Positions 58,659-64,000 of a stretch of 64,000 nucleotides of DNA are shown here, piece by piece. The stretch is from Bradyrhizobium sp. CCBAU 53421. GTDB taxonomy: Bacteria; Pseudomonadota; Alphaproteobacteria; Rhizobiales; Xanthobacteraceae. The number at the start of each line of letters is the position of its first letter. Position 1 is the first letter of the stretch. Location: assembly GCF_015291625.1 (NCBI RefSeq), contig NZ_CP030047.1, positions 744,001 to 808,000 on the forward strand, written 5' to 3'. The position numbers and the translations under genes are program-made. The notes under the pieces were generated by a model. The model did no database searches. It was not told the origin of the DNA and saw nothing but the letters and a program-made list of their open reading frames with translations.

Positions 58659-60893
58659 ATGAGACGGCTGAGGGCGATACGAAGGTGGTTCGGACGGCGC
58701 TTCGGCTACGCGCGGCTGGCCTGCGTGGCGCTCTTGATCGGCATTGCTGCGCTGCGGGTCGTGGATCCGGCTCCGGTGCAGGAGCTTCGCGTCCGGACCT
58801 TCGACACATTCCAGGTGATCGAGCCGCGTCAGAAGACCGCGCGACCCGTCACCATCGTCGATATCGACGAAAAGAGCCTCGCCGACCCCCGGCTCGGGCA
58901 ATGGCCGTGGCCGCGAACGCGGCTCGCCGACATCGTCACCAATCTCACTCGGCTCGGCGCCGTGGTGATCGCGTTCGACGCGGTGTTCTCCGAGCCGGAT
59001 CGCCTCAACCCGGACATCGCGGCCGATACGTTCAGTAATCTCGACGAGGAAATGCGTGCCAGGCTGCGGCAGTTGCCGAGCAACGACAGCATCTTTGCCG
59101 AAGCCATCAAGAACTCGCGCGTGGTGCTCGGCGAATCCGGTGGCCCCAATGTGCGCGCCGACCTCAACGAAAGGCTTCCGGTCACCGGGCTTGCGACGCT
59201 CGGTGAGGAGCCGCAGCCTTTCATGTTCATGTTTCCGGGCTTGCTACGCAATGTGCCGGCGCTGGAGGAGGCCGCCGCAGGCCGCGGCCTGTTCACGATC
59301 AGGCCGGAGCGCGACGGCATCGTGCGCCGCGTCCCGATGATCATGGTGGCGCAAGGCGTCACCATGCCGTCGCTGAGCTTCGAGATGCTGCGGGTAGCGA
59401 GTGGCTCGGGTACGATCCTGATCAAAGCCGACAAGGCCGGTATCAAGAGCCTGGGCCTCAAGGGCTTCGCGATCCCGACCGATCTTCACGGCCAGCTCTG
59501 GATCCACTACGCCCGCCGCGATCCCTCGATCTATGTCTCGGCCGTCGACGTACTGGACGGGCGCGTGCCACCGGACAGAATTGCCGGCAAGCTGATCGTG
59601 ATCGGCACCTCGGCGGTCGGGCTGAACGACATCAAGACCACGCCCGTGACGCCGGCAATGCCTGGTGTCGAGGTTCATGCCCAGGTGCTGGAGAGCGCGC
59701 TGACCGGCGACGTCGTTTCGCAGCCGAACTACGGCATCGGCATCGAGTTCTTCGCGGCGCTGATCATGGGGCTGCTTGTGATCGCCTTCGCGCCGAAGTT
59801 CGGTCCGATCACGCTGGTCGTCGTCGGTGGGATGTTTGCCTCGGTGCTGACCGGCACGTCCTGGTATTTCTATTCTCAGCACCGGCTCCTGATCGACTTC
59901 ACCTATCCGCTGATGTCGACCACGGCGATCTACCTCACGCTGATCTTCTCTGCCTTCGTGCGCGAACAACAGCAGCGCCGGCAGATCAGATCGCAATTCG
60001 TGCAGTATATGTCACCCGCGCTGGTCGAGCAGCTGGCGCAGTCGCCGGAACGGCTCGTGCTCGGCGGCGAAGAGCGCGAGATGACCATCATGTTCTCGGA
60101 CATGCGCGGCTTCACCACGATCTCGGAAACCTACAAGCGCGATCCGCAGGGGCTCACGGCGCTGATGAACCGCTTCCTCACGCCGCTCACCAACGTGATT
60201 CTCGCCCGCAAGGGCTATATCGACAAGTACATGGGCGACGCCATCATGGCGTTCTGGAATGCGCCGCTCGACGACAAGCAGCACCACCTCAACGCCTGCG
60301 AGGCCGCGCTCGACATGCTGCAGCAGGTCGGCGAGCTCAACCAGACGCGCGAGCAGGAGGCCAAGGAAGGTGGCCACGTCTATGTGCCGCTCAATATCGG
60401 CGTCGGCCTCAACACCGGCACCTGCGTGGTGGGCAACATGGGGTCCGATCTCAAGTTCAATTATTCGGTGTTGGGCGATAGCGTCAATCTGGCCGCGCGC
60501 CTGGAGGGGCAGTCCAAGGAGTACGGCTTCCCGATCATCGTGGGATCGAAGACTGCACTTGCGGTGAAAGAGAGGTTTGCGATCCTCGAGCTCGACTTCA
60601 TCATGGTCAAGGGCAAGAAGGAGCCCGAGGTGATCTACGCCATTGCCGGCCGCGAGGACGTGGCCGGTTCCGGCCGCTTCCAGCGGCTGCGCAACCTGAC
60701 CATCGAGATGCTCGCCTGCTACCGCAGCCGCGATTGGGACGGCGCGCTCGCCGCGATCGAGCGCGGCCGCAAGACCGACGAGGCGCAGGCGCTGCAATAT
60801 CTCTACCGCCTCTACGAGGCGCGCATCCGCGCCTTCCAGAAGGAGCCGCCGCCGGACGATTGGGACGGCGCCTTCGCGTTGACGACGAAGTAA
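58659..60893 (+). CDS. CHASE2-domain adenylate/guanylate cyclase
   Basis: 744 residues. A basic start and one membrane helix (about 18-34) lead to an extracytoplasmic CHASE2 sensor (about 40-340; VTIVDIDEKSLADP, GQWPWPRTRLADIV, AFDAVFSEPD). Three membrane helices follow (about 355-425). The class III cyclase domain (about 470-650) has the metal aspartates in TIMFSDMRGFTTISE and KYMGDAIMAFW, and the end motif FNYSVLGDSVNLAARLE. It converts ATP (or GTP) to a cyclic nucleotide in answer to a periplasmic signal. The gene lies 92 bases after the large adhesin gene on the same strand and could be co-transcribed with it. Confidence 0.92.
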   Translation: MRRLRAIRRWFGRRFGYARLACVALLIGIAALRVVDPAPVQELRVRTFDTFQVIEPRQKTARPVTIVDIDEKSLADPRLGQWPWPRTRLADIVTNLTRLGAVVIAFDAVFSEPDRLNPDIAADTFSNLDEEMRARLRQLPSNDSIFAEAIKNSRVVLGESGGPNVRADLNERLPVTGLATLGEEPQPFMFMFPGLLRNVPALEEAAAGRGLFTIRPERDGIVRRVPMIMVAQGVTMPSLSFEMLRVASGSGTILIKADKAGIKSLGLKGFAIPTDLHGQLWIHYARRDPSIYVSAVDVLDGRVPPDRIAGKLIVIGTSAVGLNDIKTTPVTPAMPGVEVHAQVLESALTGDVVSQPNYGIGIEFFAALIMGLLVIAFAPKFGPITLVVVGGMFASVLTGTSWYFYSQHRLLIDFTYPLMSTTAIYLTLIFSAFVREQQQRRQIRSQFVQYMSPALVEQLAQSPERLVLGGEEREMTIMFSDMRGFTTISETYKRDPQGLTALMNRFLTPLTNVILARKGYIDKYMGDAIMAFWNAPLDDKQHHLNACEAALDMLQQVGELNQTREQEAKEGGHVYVPLNIGVGLNTGTCVVGNMGSDLKFNYSVLGDSVNLAARLEGQSKEYGFPIIVGSKTALAVKERFAILELDFIMVKGKKEPEVIYAIAGREDVAGSGRFQRLRNLTIEMLACYRSRDWDGALAAIERGRKTDEAQALQYLYRLYEARIRAFQKEPPPDDWDGAFALTTK

Positions 60894-60912
60894 CGCGCCA
60901 CAAATCCGGTGG

Positions 60913-61028
60913 CGTCCCGGCGCATGCCGGACCCATAACCACGAGTGGGTGTTGTTAGAAAGCCGTCTCGCCGCGTGCCCATTGCGCTGGCCGCGGAGTA
61001 TGGGTCCCGGCCTTCGCCGGGACGACGA
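60913..61028. repeat. Dispersed repeat (GTCCCGGCGCATGCCGGACCC ... GGGTCCCGGCCTTCGCCGGGACGACG)
   Basis: Outer parts are GTCCCGGC-gcat-GCCGGAC and GTCCCGGCCTTCGCCGGGAC, the second a strong hairpin. It lies between the convergent cyclase and binding-protein genes and resembles 7450-7498 and 31472-31588. Confidence 0.68.
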
Positions 61029-61038
61029 TGGAGAGAGT

Positions 61039-62646
61039 TTACTCCAGCCCGATCTGCGTCAGGTCCTGGAACCAGTGCTGCGCCTGTACGAAGGTCTTCA
61101 CCTTCGGCGACAGCGCGTGGGGGTTGGTGTCGTGCACCACCCACACCAGCGCGGCGTCGTCGACGATCAGCGCGTGCGCCTGCGCCAGCAGCGCATCCTG
61201 CTTGGCGCTGTCGAAGGTCTGCTTGGCCTCGTCGATCAGCGCGTCGACCTTCGGATTCTTGTAGCCGCCCCAGTTGACGCCGGTCGGCGCTACCTGGCCG
61301 GAATGAAAGAACCGCACGATGGCGTAGAGCGGATCCGAGGTGACATAGGCGATGTTGTTGGCAGTGATGCCGGCGTTCATCTCGTCGGCCGCGCCCTTGC
61401 GCCAGTGCGAATAGAGCGTCTCGAGCTCGACCACCTTGAAGTCGATATCGATGCCGATCTCCTTGAAGCTCTGCTGCAGGAATTCGTTCATCGGCAGCGA
61501 TAGCATCTGCCCGGTGCCGCCTTGGGCGATGATGAAGGTCGTCTTCAGTGGCTTGTCCTTGGAGTAGCCGGCTTCCTCCACCAGCTTCCTGGCGGCCGCG
61601 AGGTCATATTTCAGTTCGAACGTCGGCTTGCCGAACCATGGACTCGACGGATCGACCTGGCCCTTGGCCGGCTTGGCGAGGCCATTCATCAGGCCAACCA
61701 CCGCATCGCGGTCGATCGCGAGATTAAGTGCCTTGCGCAGCCGGATGTCGGTCCAGGGCGAGCCCGGCAGCACGCTCAGGTGATAATTCCAGACATGCGG
61801 CGTCACGTTGTCGACGATCCTCATGCCGGCGGCCTTGAGCTGCGGCACGGCGTCGGGCGCCGGTGTTTCGATCAGGTCGACCTGGCCGGCCAGCAGCGCG
61901 TTGGTACGGGTCAGCGCCTCCGGCATCGGGATCAAGATCATCTTGTCGACCTTCGCAAGCCGCTTCTTGTCCCAATAGTCCGGGTTCTTGGTCAGCTCGG
62001 CGAGTTCGCGCGGCACCAGCTTGGTCAGCTTGAACGGGCCGGTGCCGGAGGGCTGGCTGGCGAACTTGTCCCAGTTCCCGCCGAGCTTCTCATATTGCGC
62101 GGGGCTGGAGACCAGGAACCAGAGCATCTGGTAGGGGAAGAAGGAGTCGACCGTCTTGGTCGTGATCTCGATGGTGAAGTCGTCGATCTTGGCGTAGCTC
62201 GCGACTGAGGGCAGGCGGGTCTTGACCTGGGCGCTCTGCCGCTTGTCGAATTGCGGTGCCTTGTCGTTCAGCACCTTGTCGAGATTCCAGATCACCGCGT
62301 CGGCGTTGAAATCGCTGCCGTCGTGGAATTTGACGCCCTTACGCAGGGTGAAGCGCCATTTTGTCTTGTCGTTGTCATCGACCTTCCATTCGGTCGCAAG
62401 CCCGGGCACCAGTTTGCCCGGCCGGTCGGCAACGTCCATCTCCCAGGCCACCAGCGGATCGTAGATCGTGTAGGCCGTGAACTGATAGGCGCCGGCGCCG
62501 CGATCGGGCTGGCCCGTCGTCAGCGGAATGTCGGCCATCGAGATGCCGTAGCGCACAATGGAATCTGCCCGCGCTGAGATGGCCGGCCAGCCCATGGTCA
62601 GGGCAAGCGCCATTGCCGCCATCAGGATCGAATTGCGCGCACGCAT
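61039..62646 (-). CDS. Family 5 ABC substrate-binding protein (peptide/nickel/opine type)
   Basis: 535 residues. The signal peptide ends near PAISARA. The mature protein has family 5 landmarks: GLATEWKVDDNDKTKWRFTLRKGVKFHDGSDFNADAVIWNLDKVL-type sequence (about 84-128), GTGPFKLTKLVPRELAELTKN (about 196-216) and DIRLRKALNLAIDRDAVVGLMNG (about 299-321). It binds oligopeptides or other solutes for an ABC importer, but no DppBCDF-type genes lie downstream in the window. It is a divergent paralogue of the gene at 62857. Confidence 0.92.
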   Translation of the reverse strand: MRARNSILMAAMALALTMGWPAISARADSIVRYGISMADIPLTTGQPDRGAGAYQFTAYTIYDPLVAWEMDVADRPGKLVPGLATEWKVDDNDKTKWRFTLRKGVKFHDGSDFNADAVIWNLDKVLNDKAPQFDKRQSAQVKTRLPSVASYAKIDDFTIEITTKTVDSFFPYQMLWFLVSSPAQYEKLGGNWDKFASQPSGTGPFKLTKLVPRELAELTKNPDYWDKKRLAKVDKMILIPMPEALTRTNALLAGQVDLIETPAPDAVPQLKAAGMRIVDNVTPHVWNYHLSVLPGSPWTDIRLRKALNLAIDRDAVVGLMNGLAKPAKGQVDPSSPWFGKPTFELKYDLAAARKLVEEAGYSKDKPLKTTFIIAQGGTGQMLSLPMNEFLQQSFKEIGIDIDFKVVELETLYSHWRKGAADEMNAGITANNIAYVTSDPLYAIVRFFHSGQVAPTGVNWGGYKNPKVDALIDEAKQTFDSAKQDALLAQAHALIVDDAALVWVVHDTNPHALSPKVKTFVQAQHWFQDLTQIGLE

Positions 62647-62856
62647 ATGAAAGGCTCCGTTGGTGGGAAGTCGGAGCCAAAACTTGCAAGCATGATGCCA
62701 GAATAGGCAGCATTGCCCCGTCTTAGCCTAATGTGGGAAGAAATGACGCGCCCGGTGGTTATTTGCTGAAGAACTATTCCCCTTGGCACAGGCATTGCAT
62801 ACGCTTGCCCAAGAAATAATCACCAAAACGTCACCAGACTCGAAGGGGTTGCTCAG

Positions 62857-64000
62857 ATGCGTAACAGGAAGACCAATGCGACGGCGATCATGCTGGCGCT
62901 TGCGATGGCCGCGTGTGTACCGGCGGCCGCCGGCGCCGAGACCGTGCTGCGCATTGGCATGACGGCTGCCGATATTCCGCGCACGCTCGGCCAGCCAGAT
63001 CAGGGTTTTGAGGGCAATCGTTTCACCGGGCTCACGATGTATGACGCGCTGACGATGTGGGACCTGTCGTCGTCGGACAAGGCGAGCGCGATGATCCCGG
63101 GCCTCGCGACCGAGTGGAAGGTCGACGATGCCGACAAGACCAAGTGGATCTTCAAGCTGCGTCGCGGCGTCAGCTTTCACGATGGCTCGCCGTTCAATGC
63201 CGACGCGGTGGTCTGGAACGTCGACAAGGTGCTGAAGCAGGACGCGCCGCAATACGATGCGAGCCAGGTCGGCGTCACCGCCTCGCGCATGCCGACGCTG
63301 GTCTCGGCGCGCAAGATCGACGACATGACCGTGGAGCTGACCACCAAGGAGCCGGACAGCTTCCTGCCGATCAACCTCACCAATCTGTTCATGGCGAGCC
63401 CGGCCAAGTGGCAGCAATTCTACGACAAGGCCGAAGGCGCCGATGCCAAGGCGAAGTCGCAGGCCGCATGGGCCGCGTTCGCCAAGGACGCGTCGGGCAC
63501 CGGTCCTTGGAAGATGTCGAGCTTCACGCCGCGCGAACGGCTCGAACTGGTGAAGAACGAGAACTACTGGGACAAGGCGCGCGTGCCGAAGACCGACAAG
63601 ATGGTGCTGTTGCCGATGCCCGAGGCCAACGCGCGCACCGCGGCGCTGCTGTCGGGGCAGGTCAACTGGATCGAGGCGCCGGCGCCCGACGCGCTGCCCG
63701 AGATCAAGCAGCGCGGCTTCAATCTCTATTCCAACGAGGAGCCGCATGTCTGGCCGTGGCAGTTCTCGCGCGTCGAGGGCTCCCCGTGGAACGACATCCG
63801 CGTCCGCAAGGCCGCCAATCTCTGCATCGATCGCGAGGGGCTGCGCGACGGCCTGCTCGCGGGCCTGATGGTGCCGGCGACCGGCACGTTCGAGCCCGGC
63901 CATCCCTGGCGCGGCAACCCGACCTTCCAGATCAAGTACGACAAGCCGGCCGCGCAGAAGCTGATGCAGGAGGCCGGCTTCGGTCCGAGCAAGAAGCTGA
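62857..64000 (+). CDS. Family 5 ABC substrate-binding protein, N-terminal part (runs off window)
   Basis: An ATG at 62857 (GAAGGGG upstream) opens a frame still open at the window end, with about 381 residues visible. The signal peptide is RNRKTNATAIMLALAMAACVPAAAGA. It shares with the divergent neighbour the opening LRIGMTAADIPRTLGQPDQG, ATEWKVDDADKTKW and SFHDGSPFNADAVVWN. It then has GTGPWKMSSFTPRERLELVKN and DIRVRKAANLCIDREGLRDGL. The pair arose by duplication. Any permease genes would lie beyond base 64000. Confidence 0.92.
   Translation, partial: MRNRKTNATAIMLALAMAACVPAAAGAETVLRIGMTAADIPRTLGQPDQGFEGNRFTGLTMYDALTMWDLSSSDKASAMIPGLATEWKVDDADKTKWIFKLRRGVSFHDGSPFNADAVVWNVDKVLKQDAPQYDASQVGVTASRMPTLVSARKIDDMTVELTTKEPDSFLPINLTNLFMASPAKWQQFYDKAEGADAKAKSQAAWAAFAKDASGTGPWKMSSFTPRERLELVKNENYWDKARVPKTDKMVLLPMPEANARTAALLSGQVNWIEAPAPDALPEIKQRGFNLYSNEEPHVWPWQFSRVEGSPWNDIRVRKAANLCIDREGLRDGLLAGLMVPATGTFEPGHPWRGNPTFQIKYDKPAAQKLMQEAGFGPSKKL

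Overview
The window is high-GC DNA from an alphaproteobacterium, most likely Bradyrhizobium or a close relative. This is inferred from the gene families (paired large/small acyl-CoA dehydrogenases, Bug-type binding proteins, BTLCP cysteine peptidase, FecR/VCBS proteins) and from several families of short palindromic intergenic repeats typical of that group. It looks like ordinary chromosome. One complete insertion sequence is present; no rRNA, tRNA, CRISPR array, prophage or conjugation gene was seen.

Layout: (1) 1-7.7 kb: partial amidohydrolase, ClC chloride channel next to a decayed MarR regulator, CYTH-CHAD protein, MFS transporter, ATP-grasp protein and a 56-aa charged protein. (2) 7.8-13.1 kb: corrinoid/metal uptake locus. 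A TonB-dependent receptor lies behind a cobalamin riboswitch and diverges from an overlapping permease-ATPase-binding protein operon. (3) 13.2-14.1 kb: intact IS5-family (IS1031-like) element inserted in a dispersed repeat. (4) 14.2-20.7 kb: sulfur oxidation: persulfide dioxygenase-rhodanese fusion, then a minus-strand sox operon in the order soxX-Y-Z-A, SoxXA-binding protein, soxB and two exported DsrE-like proteins. No soxCD lies in the window. (5) 20.9-28.7 kb: DUF938 methyltransferase, orphan HicB antitoxin, two MFS transporters, MerR regulator diverging from a methyltransferase/DUF2938 pair, VOC protein and a CMD-family protein. (6) 28.8-31.4 kb: acyl-CoA dehydrogenase pair. (7) 32.4-40.5 kb: GntR-associated catabolic cluster. 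Two minus-strand dehydrogenases and a Bug binding protein diverge from a PcaC-like/PcaB-like pair, with two inverted 19-bp near-identical operators placed symmetrically between them. An M29 aminopeptidase and a tandem GNAT protein follow. (8) 40.5-45.8 kb: two metal-dependent hydrolases, an alpha/beta hydrolase and an ABC-2 exporter. (9) 46.1-53.0 kb: branched-chain-type ABC uptake operon with an embedded acyl-CoA ligase. (10) 53.0-60.9 kb: LapG-like peptidase diverging from a 1387-aa FecR/VCBS-repeat secreted protein, followed by a CHASE2 adenylate/guanylate cyclase. (11) 61.0-64 kb: two divergent paralogous family-5 binding proteins, the second cut by the window end.

The most interesting points are the LapG-like/FecR-VCBS/CHASE2-cyclase neighbourhood with its low-GC leader, the symmetrical GntR operators, the DsrE-like additions to a sox operon without local soxCD, the IS inside a dispersed repeat, and a MerR protein whose C-terminus is encoded by intergenic repeats. 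All functional calls rest on reading motifs by eye; no database search was possible.
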